Shown piece after piece: positions 1 to 12,779 of a DNA stretch of 64,000 nucleotides. The DNA is from Salvelinus alpinus (Eukaryota; Chordata; Actinopteri; Salmoniformes; Salmonidae). The notes beneath the pieces are model-generated. The model ran no database searches. It was not told where the DNA came from and saw nothing but the letters and a program-made list of their open reading frames with translations. The translations under genes and the position numbers were made by a program. The stretch is from contig NC_092087.1 in assembly GCF_045679555.1 (NCBI RefSeq), forward strand, positions 24,869,367 to 24,933,366. Reading direction: 5' to 3'. The first letter of the stretch is position 1; every line of letters begins with the position of its first letter.

Positions 1-1137
1 GACGAGAATTGAGGCCCCCGGTCGGAGACCATGTCATTGGGCAGTCCATGGATCGGGAAGACATGTTGCACCATGAGCTGTGCCGTCTCCTTGGCCGAGG
101 GTAGTTTGGGTCGAGGAATGAAGTGGGTGGCTTTTGAAAACACGTCAACCACAGTCAGGATGGCAGTGTTGCCCTCAGACGGAGGGAGACCCGTGACGAA
201 ATCCAGGTATATGTGGGACCAGGGACGGTGAGGGACAGACAGTGGTTGCAGAAGACCAGCAGGAGCTCGCCGAGTAATCTCGTTCTGAGCACAGACCGTG
301 CAGGCAGCAACAAATGTGGTGACATCCGGAACCATAGTCGGTCCACACAATGAACGGATGTTCCACCCCTTCCAACCAGCGCCTCCATTTCTCCAACGCC
401 ATCTTCTCCAATGCCAACTTCACCGCGAGAAGTTCTAGATTCCACACATCGTAGTTCCTCTCCATGGCGGTGAGGCGGTGAGAAAAGAAGGCGCAGGGAT
501 GCAGCTTAAGGTCCAGGGCAGAATGTTGGGACAGGACAGCCCCTACTCCGACATTCGAAGCATCCCCCACGAACTGACAGGAAGGGTCAGGATGAACCAA
601 GATGGGAGCAGTGATGAACCGCTGTCACCTTCCAGTGATCCATTTGGACACTCTCAGCAGAGATGATGTAACCCAGAAAGGGGATGGTGGAGCGATGGCC
701 GCTGGCCGTGTTGAAGGCGGTCTTCCACTCGACCCCTCTCGTATCCGCACCAGGTGGTAGCGTTCCGTAGATCTAGCTTGAAAAACATAGTGGCCCCCTA
801 GAGCTGCTTGAAGGCCGAGGAAATGAGTGGTAGCGGTTAATGGTTCTTAACAGTAATGTCATTGAGTCCCCGGTAGTCAATGTACAGGCGCAGGGTCTTG
901 TCATTTTTCTCAATTGAGAACCCTGCGCTGGCGGCAGAGGAAGAGGGACGGATAAATCCTGCAGCTAGGGAGTCCCCAATGTAGGTCTCCATAGCATTGA
1001 TCTCAGAGAGAACAGATGTCACCAGGGCATCTTGGTGCTAGGGAGAAGGTCAATCCCACAGTCATAGGGTCCGTCCGGCAGAACCGAAGTGGCCCAGGCC
1101 TTGCTGAACACCTCCCAGAGGTCCTGGTACTCCACGG
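1..1137 (-). mobile_element. Ty3/gypsy LTR-retrotransposon pol fragment, cut by the window edge
   Basis: Translated on the minus strand, this stretch gives in order a reverse-transcriptase piece (837-1022, with the [13 protein letters not shown] block), an RNase H piece (about 290-600, with [16 protein letters not shown] and a WTD motif) and an integrase core piece near 20-240. That RT, RNase H, integrase order is typical of Ty3/gypsy. The frame is broken many times, so it is a dead copy. The integrase end runs into the window start, so the element probably continues to the left. The other end stops near 1137, where an L2-like LINE fragment begins without visible LTR or target duplication. 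The solo LTRs elsewhere in the window could belong to this kind of element, but nothing here links them directly. Confidence 0.85.
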
Positions 1138-1683
1138 GAGTTTTCAGCCTCCTGAGGGGGAAGAGGCGCTGCCGTGCCCTTTTCACAACTGTTTGGGTGT
1201 GTGAACCATGTTAATTCCTTAGTAATGTGGACACCGAGGAACTTTAAGCTCTCAACATGCTCCACTACAGCCCCAAACTATGTGGGTGGGGGCGTGCTTG
1301 CCCCTCCGTTTCCTGTCGTCCACTAATAGCTCCTTTGTCTTGCTTGCTGATGCTGAGGGAGAAGTTGCTGTCCTGGAACCACATTGCCAGGTCTCTGACC
1401 TACCTACAGGCTAACTCATCATTGTCGGTGATCAATACTACCACCTTCTTGTCATCAGCAAACTTGATGATGGTGTTGGAGTTGTGCGCGACCACTCAGT
1501 CGTGGATGAACAGGGAGTACAGGATTGGATTAAGCATACACCTCTAAGGGGCCCCGTGTTGATGGTTAGCGTAGCGGTTGCGTTGTTGCCTACCCACACC
1601 GCCTGGCCGGCCCGTCAGGAAGTCCAAGATCCAGTTGCAGACTGGTTCTGTACTAGTGTTGTGCAGCTCAATGGAAGTGTATA
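1138..1683 (-). mobile_element. L2-like LINE fragment (RT domain piece)
   Basis: The minus strand encodes decayed reverse-transcriptase blocks matching the better-preserved LINE at 52419-55898: a [12 protein letters not shown] block at about 1200-1260, a stretch antisense to the FADD box near 1455, and the loop before it near 1540-1640. Base identity to that element is clearly lower than for the other LINE copies, so it is an older subfamily. Both ends are truncated, and the left end directly abuts the gypsy fragment. Confidence 0.75.
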
Positions 1684-2360
1684 GCATTGTACCTTCCTGG
1701 GGAGCATTGTGGAGTTGTATTTTTACTGTAGCTGTGGAAGAGCTGTATTTGTGATGTTGTGATGGACTGGGACTGCAGGGAGTGAAACAGATGGGAGTAG
1801 ATTAAGCCTGTCTGGTTCTGATCCACCAGGTGCTGGACCTACTGGCAGAAGGGGACACTGGGTCACCCTGGAGAAGAAGGTTAAATCCACAACATCTAGA
1901 GTGGTCACAGGAGAGTCTATCATATAAACTACCACATCTCCAAAAGATGTTATGTTATGTACCTCAAATCGTTGCTATTTATAATTTTTACATGACATAT
2001 GGCACAATTTTTCATCTGAAGCATCACCTAAGAAAGTGTACCTGTGAAAAATGTGTTGTTAATATCCCAAAATATCTTAAGAGTTGGTTATAATTTTAAA
2101 ATGAGCCTGAACACACTCTAGTACATTATTTAAATGATCCAGAGGAACCTGCAATCACCCAAAGATGCCAATCTAATTTACTAGGATATAAAATAATAAC
2201 AGGGATTTGTTTATAGTTCGAGCAGGTTACACATGAGTTCAGTCGCAGACAAACAGAAGACAAAACCCCACTAAAACACTGGATGCACGTCACTGAAATT
2301 GAGCTAATGGATATAGCTCTGGGCAATACATCAAACAGTGGTGCAATTTTGGAACATTAA
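1684..2360. other. No gene recognised
   Basis: AT-rich sequence between two LINE fragments. Short open frames on both strands show no recognisable motif. I see no inverted or tandem repeat of note. Confidence 0.5.
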
Positions 2361-3831
2361 CAAATCAAATCAAATTTTATTTGACACATACACGTGTTTA
2401 GCAGATGTTATTGTAGTGAAATGCTTGTGCATCTAGTCCTGACAGTGCAGCAATATCTAACAAGTAATATCAAACAATTTCACAACAAATACCTAATACA
2501 CACAAATCTAAGTAAAGGAATGGAATTAAGAATATATAAATATATGGACGGGCAATGTCAGAGCGGCATAGACTGAGATACAATAGATAGTATAGAATAC
2601 AGTATATACATATGAGATGAGTAATGAAAGATATGTAAACATTATTAAAGTGACATTATTTAAAATGACTAGTGTTCCATTTATTAAAGTGGACAATGAT
2701 TTTAAGTCTGTGTATGTAGGCTGCAGGCTCTCTGTGCTAGTGGTGGCTATTTAACAGTCTGATGGCCTTGAAATAGCTGTTTTTCAGTCTCTCGGTCCCA
2801 GCTTTGATGCACCTGTACTGACCTCGCCTTCTGGATGATAGCGGGGTGAATAGGCAGTGGCTCGGGTGGTTGTTGTCCTTGATGATGTTTTTGGCCTTCC
2901 TGTGACATCGGGTGCTGTAGGTGTCCTGGAGGGCGCTATTGCGCCTTCTTCACCACTCTGTCTGTGTGGGTGGACCATTTCAGTTTGTCGGTGATGTGTA
3001 CACCGAGGAACTTAAAACTTTCCACCTTCTCCACTGGTGTCCTGTCGATGTCGATCGGGGGCTGCTCCTTCTGCTGTTTCCTGAAGTCCACGATCATCCC
3101 CTTTGTTTTGTTGACGTTGAGTGAGAGGTTATCTTCCTGACACCGCACTCCCAGAGCCCTCACCTCCTCCCTGTAGGCCATCTCATCGTTGTTTGTAATC
3201 AAGCATACTACTGTTTTGTCATCTGCAAACTTGATTGAGTTAGAGGCGTGCATGGCCACGCAGTCATGGGTGAACAGGGAGTATAGGAGGGGGCTGAGCA
3301 TGGACCTTTGTGGTGCCCAAGTGTTGAGGATCAGCGAAGTGGAGGTGTTGTTTCCTACCTTCACCACCTTCAGGAAGTTCAGGACCCAATTGCACAGGGC
3401 AGGTTTGAGACCCAGGGCCTCGAGCTAAATGATGAGCTTGGAGGGCACTATGATGTTGAATGCTGCGCTATAGTCAATGTACAGTATTCTTACATAGGTA
3501 TTCCTCTTGTCCAGATGGGATAGGGCAGTGAGACGGCGATTGCATCGTCTGTGGACCTATTGGGGCGGTAAGCAAATTGGAGTGGGTCTAGTGTGACAGG
3601 TAAGGTGGAGGTGATATTATCCTTGACTAGTCTCTCAAAGCACTTCATGATGACAGAAGTGAGTGCTACAGGGTGAGAGTCATTTATTTCAGTTACCTTT
3701 CCATTCTTGGGAACAGGGACAATAGTGGCCATCTTGAAGCATGTGGGGAGCAGCAGACTGGGATAGGGAGAGATTGAATATATCCGTAAAAACACCAGCT
3801 AGCTGGTCTGCGCATGCTCTGAGAACGAGCA

Positions 3832-3862
3832 TACACTACCGTTCAAAAGTTTGGGGTCACTT
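3832..3862. mobile_element. Tip of a Tc1-type terminal inverted repeat inside LINE A
   Basis: TA followed by CACTACCGTTCAAAAGTTTG and GGGTCACTT. This matches the ends of the Tc1-like element at 51682-56198, but only about 30 bp are present. It stands where about 240 bp of LINE sequence is missing. It recurs at 10136-10166 in the second duplication copy. Confidence 0.8.
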
Positions 3863-4614
3863 GTCTCGTGTCTGAGCCGTTGAATTGCGACTCCACTTTG
3901 TCTCTAAACTGACGTTTCGCCTGTTTGATTGCCTTACAGAGGGAATTACCAATCTGTTTGTATTCTGCCATATTCTCAGTCACCTTGCCATGGTTAAATG
4001 CGGGGGTTCGTGCTTTCAGTTTAGCACGAATGCTGCCATCTATCCACGGTTTCTGGTAGGGTAGGTTTTAATAGTCACAGTAGGTACAACATCTCCTATA
4101 CACTACTTGATAAACTCAGTAACCGGTGTACACATCAATATTATTCTCCAAAGCTACCCGTAACATATCCCAGTCCGCATGATCAAAACAATCTTGAAGC
4201 GTGGAATCCGATTGGTCAGACCAGCGTTGAATAGTCCTTAGCACGGGTACTTCCTGTTTGAGTTTCTGCCTATAGGATTAGAGGAGCAAAATGGATTCGT
4301 GGTCAGATTTGCTGAAAGGAGGGCGGGGAGGGCCTTGTATGCATCCCGGAAGTTGGAGTAGCAATGGTCGAGTGTTTTTCCAGCGTGAGTGCTACAGATA
4401 GAATTTAGGTAGCGTTTTCCTCAAATTTGCTTTGTTAAAATCCCCCTCTACTATAAATGCAGCCTCGGGATATATGGTTTCCAGTTTGCATAAAGTCCAA
4501 TGAAGTTCCTTGAGGGCCGTTGTGGTATCGGCTTGAGGGGGGAATATACACGGCTGTGACAATAACCAAAGAGAATTCTCTTGGGAGATAATACGGTCGG
4601 CATTTCATTGTGAG

Positions 4615-5010
4615 TGTAACGGTCGTCATAGTCGTTCTCCTCCTCAGACGAGGAGGAGCATGGATCGGACCAACACGCAGAGTGGGTAGTGCTCATGATA
4701 ATTTATTAACTCGAAACTGAACACTAACATGAAACCAAAATAACAAAAATGAATACAACCGACAACAGTCCCGTGTGGCACGAATACAAACACGGAAACA
4801 AACACCCACAAAACACACGTGAAACCCAGGCTGCCTAAGTATGATTCTCAATCAGGGACAACGATTGACAGCTGCCTCTGATTGAGAATCATACCCGGCC
4901 GAACACAAACATCCCAACATAGAAAATCACACATAGACAAACCCACCCAACTCACGCCCTGACCAACTAAATAAATACAAGACAAAAGAAAACAGGTCAG
5001 GAACGTGACA
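4615..5010 (-). mobile_element. Solo LTR in LINE A, 5-bp target duplication
   Basis: 396 bp beginning TGTAAC and ending GTGACA, with GTGAG directly repeated at 4610-4614 and 5011-5015. TG...CA ends with a 5-bp target duplication identify it as an LTR without internal region. LINE coding sequence resumes on the far side. It carries a perfect 15-bp inverted repeat (4841-4855 and 4878-4892). Orientation is opposite to the copy at 43568-43913. Confidence 0.85.
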
Positions 5011-5612
5011 GTGAGGTATACTAGTTCGGGTGAACAAAAGGAGTTGAGTTCCTGCATGTTATTATAATTACACCATGAGTCATTAATCGTGAAACATACC
5101 CTTCTTCTTCCCGGAGAGATGGGGGAAAATCCAGATAGCTGGACTGACTCTGACAGCATATCCCGGGAGAGCCATGTTTCCCTGAAACAGAGTATGTTAC
5201 AATCCCTGATGTCTCTCTGGAAAGAAACCCTTGCCCTGATCTCGTCAACCTTGTTATCCAGGGACTGATCATTAGTGAGTAATATACTCGGAAGCAGTGG
5301 GTGGTGTGCGCGCGCCTAAGTCTGACTAGAAGACCGCTCCGACTAGCTCTTCTCCGCCGGCGTTGTTTTGGGTCGGCCTCTGGAATCAGTTCAATATCCC
5401 TGGGTAGTGCAAACAAAGGATCCGCTTTGAGGAAGTCGTATTCCTGGTCATAATGCTGGTAATACTGGTGAGTTACCGTCGTTCTGATAGCCAATAGTTC
5501 TTCCCGGCTGTATGTAATAATACATAACATTTTCTGTGCTAACAATGTAAGAAATAATACATTAAAAAACGAAATACTGCAAAGTTTCCTACTAGAAGCG
5601 AACACTTAAGAG

Positions 5613-6043
5613 AAGGCTACTCTAGCTCTAGCATCCTAGTAATCCCACTGAAATGTATGAGCTGTCATACTCCCCTATCTGTCCATCTCCAGTCTCATAC
5701 CAATTCGTCTGGACTATGAAACTGTGTTCAGGCTGGGACTGGACATCAACATCATCGTAAAAACAGTGAATGGATGGTTTTGTGAGTCGGCTGAGAGGAT
5801 CATCTAAGTGAGGGTGTCATATTGATCTACCTTCCATCCAGACTAATGTTAAATCCCCAGGTATACAGTGGTAATTGAAAACTTCACACATATAATCCCA
5901 TGTGGAATGTGACCAGAATCTACATTGGATGTGGGAAATGTTGGATGATTCTTAGGAGTTATTCAGTTGTGCTTTAGAAGTGTACTTAGTGGAAAGCCAT
6001 TTTATTTCCACAAATCAGACAACTTTTATCAGTGAAATATTTT
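5613..6043. other. No gene recognised (also 11917-12347)
   Basis: Sequence between the 5' end of LINE A and the next solo LTR. No long frame or known repeat seen. Its second copy lies 6,304 bp downstream. Confidence 0.45.
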
Positions 6044-6048
6044 AGCTG

Positions 6049-6475
6049 TGTAACGCTCATCGTTGGAATGAGAAGAGGAGGACCAATGCGCAGCGTGGTA
6101 AGTACCCAATTTGTAAGTCGCTCTGGATAAGAGCGTCTGCTAAATGACTTAAATGTAAATGTAAATGTATCCATTTTAATAAGAATACTTGAACAATGAA
6201 CAAAAACAATAAACTGACAAACGACCGAGACAGTTCCGTATGGTGAAACACAGACACAGAAAATAACCACCCACAAAACACAAAGAAAAACAGGCTACCT
6301 AAATATGGCTCCCAATCAGAGACAACGACTGACACCTGCCTCTGATTGGGAACCATACTAGGCCAAACACAGAAATAGACAACCTAGACATACAACATAG
6401 AATGCCCACCCACATCACACCCTGACCAAACAAAACATAGAAACATACAAAGCAAACTATGGTCAGGGTGTGACA
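6049..6475 (-). mobile_element. Solo LTR, 5-bp target duplication, with a SINE tail inside
   Basis: Starts TGTAACGCTCATCG and ends GGGTGTGACA, flanked by AGCTG at 6044-6048 and 6476-6480. It belongs to the same family as the LTRs at 4615-5010 and 43568-43913. Near-perfect 18-bp inverted repeat at 6304-6321 and 6340-6357. An HpaI-type SINE tail is inserted at about 6105-6169. Confidence 0.85.
6105..6169 (+). mobile_element. HpaI-type SINE 3' tail (5'-truncated)
   Basis: AAGTCGCTCTGGATAAGAGC, then GTCTGCTAAATGAC and (AAATGT) repeats: the 3' body and simple-repeat tail of the salmonid HpaI SINE as I remember it. The tRNA-related head is absent. It interrupts LTR sequence that is continuous in the copy at 43568-43913. 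Confidence 0.75.
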
Positions 6476-6480
6476 AGCTG

Positions 6481-7385
6481 TTAATTTATGTGGATGATCA
6501 TTTATGTTACTCTGTTGTGGTAATGATGATCACTTAGAGAGCCATTATATGCTAAAGAGTACTAAAGGATTCAGCTGAATCTGATCTCCCTCTCTTTCTG
6601 TTATTCCTTCCATTTTGTTGCAGCTGTTATTATGAAGAAGACTGTGCAGAACAAGTGAATGCTCTTCTCCTCTCTCTTTTGTTGCTGAGGGGCTATTTTC
6701 TATTTTAACACCTGCTGGCAGTGAGACCAGTACCATTTTACTATGATCATCAGTATGATGGCATCAAGAAAATGTCACATTATAAAAATAAATAATGACC
6801 ATCTATTCACTAGAGTATCATAGCCACATTCAATGAGAATAGATAAGTATGTTTGTGCTTAGTTTTCCATATTGTCTCATTTCCACACTGTTATAATGAT
6901 GCATTGCTTTATCACATAATGATAAGATAGCTCATAGACTTATGGCAATGTGAATGGGCAGAAGCCCAAAGGGTTCATGTTCTTAATTCGATTGATTGGT
7001 TGCAGTACAACACAGAGAAATAATTGAGGAGCACTTAGTACCTTTTCTTTTTTGGAACGCTATAGAGCTCTACAGGTATGTGTACACCACAGGTGTTATA
7101 TTGAAGTAGCAGTAAATTCCTATTCCAGCTGTAGATCCTCTCTAATGAGTGGCTGTAGAAACGTGATCTCCCCTGCTATAGTCTAGGTAATATGGTAATA
7201 TCAGGCCCAGCATGTCCCACCCTCTCAGTAAACACAGGCCCAGGATTTACTCTCTTTATTACCTAAGCAGAGCGTTTAATTTCCTGGCCATTTGGGTCTG
7301 TTAGAGGTACAGGCAGGCGTGTGTCAGGACTGGCAATTACTCAGGGTGATGCAGGGAGACAGTGATACACAGCAACAACATTACC
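6481..7385. other. No gene recognised (also 12785-13689)
   Basis: AT-rich unique-looking sequence within the duplicated block. No long open frame, RNA gene or inverted repeat recognised. Confidence 0.45.
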
Positions 7386-8432
7386 CAGTAGCGGTGCGTG
7401 GGTAAAAATCACTGGGGAAGCCAAGACAGAAAAAAAATACATATTACAACCTATGTGTTGTGATAATTGCATTGTTTGCTCTATAACCTGTTAGTTCATA
7501 TGCCACCGTGATATATAGGCCTAAGGCCGAGGCAATAAGACAACAGTCACACAGTGGCAGAATAAATTCAACCAGAAATTTGTTTAATCACAAAACCGGA
7601 GGACAACATCTGCCAGACTACTAAACAACTATTGATTTAGAACCACGGAGATTTACCGCAAGTCACAAAGAAAACAGGAGCTGCCTCCACTATTCAAGCA
7701 CCATTTCAACTTCAACATTTCAAAAACATGGTGACTCAACCTACTTGTAGAAAAATGCCAATGCCATCCTCCTCGCTTTCATTTTGATGAAACGGTCTAT
7801 GACGCCGTCATACAGTACACGCTTTTATTTTTTGTTGTCCTAGGCTACCTGGCTAAAATGCTTGCTCGCTAGCCTAACTTTCTTTCATGGGCAATGTTAG
7901 TTAGTCAACATTAGCCTTCTACATCTAGCTACATATTGAACATCCATCCTCTCAGTCCAATGACGCAATGTAATTTACGGTTGGATTACAATTACCGTTA
8001 TAATCATTGGCCAGTACGGAGAATTAAGTAAAACCACAAGTTGTTTCTGTCGATTATGTATTTCTCAGTGATAGGAGTGACGCCAAATCCAAACTGACTC
8101 CCCTTGACACTTTTTTTTGGTACGCCAGGACCATTCACAATTGAGCTCACTCAGTTTAGCTAAATGATGATTGGCTAATATTTTATACTTTTTTTTAATC
8201 AAGGGAGGCCAACTGCTTGTTGGCTTACCTTGCATTCAATGCTATGGGCGGCAACAATGTCATATGCTTTATGACCAGACAACATCAGATAGATGACCTA
8301 GACATAAAAAGACAGATGGCTGATGTTTCCCTCGCTTGGATGCTTTCTCCGGTGAGATACATTCAGCTTCTTGGGAATTATGTTTTTTTTGTCATTTTTT
8401 TGAGGAAGCCTGGCTTCCCTTGGCATCTATGA
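7386..8432. mobile_element. Candidate non-autonomous DNA transposon
   Basis: The left end has AGCGGTGCGTGGGTAAAAAT followed by CACTGGGGAAGCC. The right end has GGAAGCCTGGCTTCCCTTGG. The two ends are only partly complementary. I recall similar GGTGCGTG and GGAAGCC ends as common in salmonid repeats but cannot name the family. No transposase frame inside. Copy 2 is at 13690-14736. Confidence 0.35.
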
Positions 8433-8634
8433 ATACAAGCCTGTCATTACCACAGGCAGGAGACAGACTACCCCTCCTGACTCCCGGTACTGGCTACATG
8501 TGATTAGGACCAGGCTGAACTGGCAGGGGTGGAGAGAGTATAGAAGTGTGTGTGTGTGTATACAGTGAGCTCCAAAAGTATTGCAATTTTCCTTACAAAC
8601 ACATTCTATCATCACATAGCATATAAAATCAAAA

Positions 8635-11600
8635 GTCAAATCAAATCAAATTGTATTGGTTACATACACATGGTTAGCAGATGTTAATGCGAGTGTAGCG
8701 AAATGCTTGTTCTTCTAGTTCCGACCGTGCAGTAATATCTAACAAGTAATCTAACAATTTCACAACAACTACTTTATACACACAACTGTAAAGGAATGAG
8801 TAAGAATATGTACATATAAATATATGGATGAGCGATGGCCGAACGGCATAGGCAAGATGCAGTAGATGGTATTGAGTACAGCATATACATACGTATGAGA
8901 TGAGTAATATCGGGTATGTAAACATTATATAAAGTGGCATTGTTTAAAGTGACTAGTGATACATTTATTACATCCAATTTTTTATTATTAAAGTGACTAG
9001 AGAACTGAGTCAGTATGTTGGCAGCAGCCACTCAATGTTAGTGATGGCTGTTTAACAGTCTGATGGCCTTGAGATAGAAGCTGTTTTTCAGTCTCTCGGT
9101 GCCAGCTTTGATGCACCTGTACTGACCTCGCCTTCTGGATGATAACGGGGTAAACAGGCAGTGGCTCGGGTGGTTGTTGTCCTTGATGATGTTTTTGGCC
9201 TTCCTGTGACATCGGGTGCTGTAGGTGTCCTGGAGGGCGCTATTGCGCCTTCTTCACCACTCTGTCTGTGTGGGTGGACCATTTCAGTTTGTCGGTGATG
9301 TGTACACCGAGGAACTTAAAACTTTCCACCTTCTCCACTGGTGTCCTGTCGATGTCGATCGGGGGCTGCTCCTTCTGCTGTTTCCTGAAGTCCACGATCA
9401 TCCCCTTTGTTTTGTTGACGTTGAGTGAGAGGTTATCTTCCTGACACCGCACTCCCAGAGCCCTCACCTCCTCCCTGTAGGCCATCTCATCGTTGTTTGT
9501 AATCAAGCATACTACTGTTTTGTCATCTGCAAACTTGATTGAGTTAGAGGCGTGCATGGCCACGCAGTCATGGGTGAACAGGGAGTATAGGAGGGGGCTG
9601 AGCATGGACCTTTGTGGTGCCCAAGTGTTGAGGATCAGCGAAGTGGAGGTGTTGTTTCCTACCTTCACCACCTTCAGGAAGTTCAGGACCCAATTGCACA
9701 GGGCAGGTTTGAGACCCAGGGCCTCGAGCTAAATGATGAGCTTGGAGGGCACTATGATGTTGAATGCTGCGCTATAGTCAATGTACAGTATTCTTACATA
9801 GGTATTCCTCTTGTCCAGATGGGATAGGGCAGTGAGACGGCGATTGCATCGTCTGTGGACCTATTGGGGCGGTAAGCAAATTGGAGTGGGTCTAGTGTGA
9901 CAGGTAAGGTGGAGGTGATATTATCCTTGACTAGTCTCTCAAAGCACTTCATGATGACAGAAGTGAGTGCTACAGGGTGAGAGTCATTTATTTCAGTTAC
10001 CTTTCCATTCTTGGGAACAGGGACAATAGTGGCCATCTTGAAGCATGTGGGGAGCAGCAGACTGGGATAGGGAGAGATTGAATATATCCGTAAAAACACC
10101 AGCTAGCTGGTCTGCGCATGCTCTGAGAACGAGCATACACTACCGTTCAAAAGTTTGGGGTCACTTGTCTCGTGTCTGAGCCGTTGAATTGCGACTCCAC
10201 TTTGTCTCTAAACTGACGTTTCGCCTGTTTGATTGCCTTACAGAGGGAATTACCAATCTGTTTGTATTCTGCCATATTCTCAGTCACCTTGCCATGGTTA
10301 AATGCGGGGGTTCGTGCTTTCAGTTTAGCACGAATGCTGCCATCTATCCACGGTTTCTGGTAGGGTAGGTTTTAATAGTCACAGTAGGTACAACATCTCC
10401 TATACACTACTTGATAAACTCAGTAACCGGTGTACACATCAATATTATTCTCCAAAGCTACCCGTAACATATCCCAGTCCGCATGATCAAAACAATCTTG
10501 AAGCGTGGAATCCGATTGGTCAGACCAGCGTTGAATAGTCCTTAGCACGGGTACTTCCTGTTTGAGTTTCTGCCTATAGGATTAGAGGAGCAAAATGGAT
10601 TCGTGGTCAGATTTGCTGAAAGGAGGGCGGGGAGGGCCTTGTATGCATCCCGGAAGTTGGAGTAGCAATGGTCGAGTGTTTTTCCAGCGTGAGTGCTACA
10701 GATAGAATTTAGGTAGCGTTTTCCTCAAATTTGCTTTGTTAAAATCCCCCTCTACTATAAATGCAGCCTCGGGATATATGGTTTCCAGTTTGCATAAAGT
10801 CCAATGAAGTTCCTTGAGGGCCGTTGTGGTATCGGCTTGAGGGGGGAATATACACGGCTGTGACAATAACCAAAGAGAATTCTCTTGGGAGATAATACGG
10901 TCGGCATTTCATTGTGAGTGTAACGGTCGTCATAGTCGTTCTCCTCCTCAGACGAGGAGGAGCATGGATCGGACCAACACGCAGAGTGGGTAGTGCTCAT
11001 GATAATTTATTAACTCGAAACTGAACACTAACATGAAACCAAAATAACAAAAATGAATACAACCGACAACAGTCCCGTGTGGCACGAATACAAACACGGA
11101 AACAAACACCCACAAAACACACGTGAAACCCAGGCTGCCTAAGTATGATTCTCAATCAGGGACAACGATTGACAGCTGCCTCTGATTGAGAATCATACCC
11201 GGCCGAACACAAACATCCCAACATAGAAAATCACACATAGACAAACCCACCCAACTCACGCCCTGACCAACTAAATAAATACAAGACAAAAGAAAACAGG
11301 TCAGGAACGTGACAGTGAGGTATACTAGTTCGGGTGAACAAAAGGAGTTGAGTTCCTGCATGTTATTATAATTACACCATGAGTCATTAATCGTGAAACA
11401 TACCCTTCTTCTTCCCGGAGAGATGGGGGAAAATCCAGATAGCTGGACTGACTCTGACAGCATATCCCGGGAGAGCCATGTTTCCCTGAAACAGAGTATG
11501 TTACAATCCCTGATGTCTCTCTGGAAAGAAACCCTTGCCCTGATCTCGTCAACCTTGTTATCCAGGGACTGATCATTAGTGAGTAATATACTCGGAAGCA

Positions 11601-11916
11601 GTGGGTGGTGTGCGCGCGCCTAAGTCTGACTAGAAGACCGCTCCGACTAGCTCTTCTCCGCCGGCGTTGTTTTGGGTCGGCCTCTGGAATCAGTTCAATA
11701 TCCCTGGGTAGTGCAAACAAAGGATCCGCTTTGAGGAAGTCGTATTCCTGGTCATAATGCTGGTAATACTGGTGAGTTACCGTCGTTCTGATAGCCAATA
11801 GTTCTTCCCGGCTGTATGTAATAATACATAACATTTTCTGTGCTAACAATGTAAGAAATAATACATTAAAAAACGAAATACTGCAAAGTTTCCTACTAGA
11901 AGCGAACACTTAAGAG
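8635..11916 (-). mobile_element. Hybrid LINE B/A at the duplication junction
   Basis: The 3' tail (8635-9153) matches LINE B (14939-15457). From about 9191 to 11916 it matches LINE A (2887-5612), including LINE A's 200-bp deletion, the Tc1 tip (10136-10166) and the solo LTR (10919-11314). The switch lies within 9155-9190. This chimera is what a single crossover between misaligned LINEs A and B would create. Confidence 0.88.
10919..11314 (-). mobile_element. Solo LTR, second duplication copy
   Basis: Same as 4615-5010, shifted by 6,304 bp, with GTGAG at 10914-10918 and 11315-11319. Confidence 0.85.
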
Positions 11917-12352
11917 AAGGCTACTCTAGCTCTAGCATCCTAGTAATCCCACTGAAATGTATGAGCTGTCATACTCCCCTATCTGTCCATCTCCAGTCTC
12001 ATACCAATTCGTCTGGACTATGAAACTGTGTTCAGGCTGGGACTGGACATCAACATCATCGTAAAAACAGTGAATGGATGGTTTTGTGAGTCGGCTGAGA
12101 GGATCATCTAAGTGAGGGTGTCATATTGATCTACCTTCCATCCAGACTAATGTTAAATCCCCAGGTATACAGTGGTAATTGAAAACTTCACACATATAAT
12201 CCCATGTGGAATGTGACCAGAATCTACATTGGATGTGGGAAATGTTGGATGATTCTTAGGAGTTATTCAGTTGTGCTTTAGAAGTGTACTTAGTGGAAAG
12301 CCATTTTATTTCCACAAATCAGACAACTTTTATCAGTGAAATATTTTAGCTG

Positions 12353-12779
12353 TGTAACGCTCATCGTTGGAATGAGAAGAGGAGGACCAATGCGCAGCGT
12401 GGTAAGTACCCAATTTGTAAGTCGCTCTGGATAAGAGCGTCTGCTAAATGACTTAAATGTAAATGTAAATGTATCCATTTTAATAAGAATACTTGAACAA
12501 TGAACAAAAACAATAAACTGACAAACGACCGAGACAGTTCCGTATGGTGAAACACAGACACAGAAAATAACCACCCACAAAACACAAAGAAAAACAGGCT
12601 ACCTAAATATGGCTCCCAATCAGAGACAACGACTGACACCTGCCTCTGATTGGGAACCATACTAGGCCAAACACAGAAATAGACAACCTAGACATACAAC
12701 ATAGAATGCCCACCCACATCACACCCTGACCAAACAAAACATAGAAACATACAAAGCAAACTATGGTCAGGGTGTGACA
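12353..12779 (-). mobile_element. Solo LTR with SINE tail, second duplication copy
   Basis: Same as 6049-6475, shifted by 6,304 bp, with AGCTG flanks. The SINE tail lies at about 12409-12473. Confidence 0.85.

Larger units (their letters stand above)
2361..5612 (-). mobile_element. L2-like LINE 'A', nearly full span but broken
   Basis: Minus-strand copy of the same family as 52419-55898. The 3' tail on the plus strand begins with CAAATCAAATCAAATTTTA. Next come the C-terminal region and reverse transcriptase (2936-3367 and 3490-3795), then an endonuclease linker, and the N-terminal endonuclease ORF at 5021-5605 (194 codons, opening MFASSRKLCSISFF). Against the better copy it has three kinds of damage: about 200 bp missing near 2935, about 240 bp missing at 3831-3863 where a Tc1 tip sits instead, and a solo LTR inserted at 4615-5010. 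The left part of this copy (2361-2850) differs from the matching part of the hybrid copy at 8635-9153. Confidence 0.88.
2851..9154. repeat. 6,304-bp tandem duplication, copy 1
   Basis: Every position tested in 2851-9190 recurs exactly 6,304 bp later. Encoded peptides in the two copies are identical, and line-by-line comparison of large parts showed no mismatch. The unit holds most of LINE A, two solo LTRs, a SINE tail, unclassified sequence, a candidate DNA transposon and the 3' end of LINE B. Upstream of about 2851 the similarity to copy 2 falls to ordinary LINE-family divergence, for example GATAGCGGGGTGAATAG against GATAACGGGGTAAACAG. Confidence 0.93.

Noticed and set aside
1-1137. Endogenous retrovirus
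   Set aside because: RT, RNase H and integrase blocks are of the Ty3/gypsy type and no envelope sequence is visible. With the left side cut off this is not absolute.
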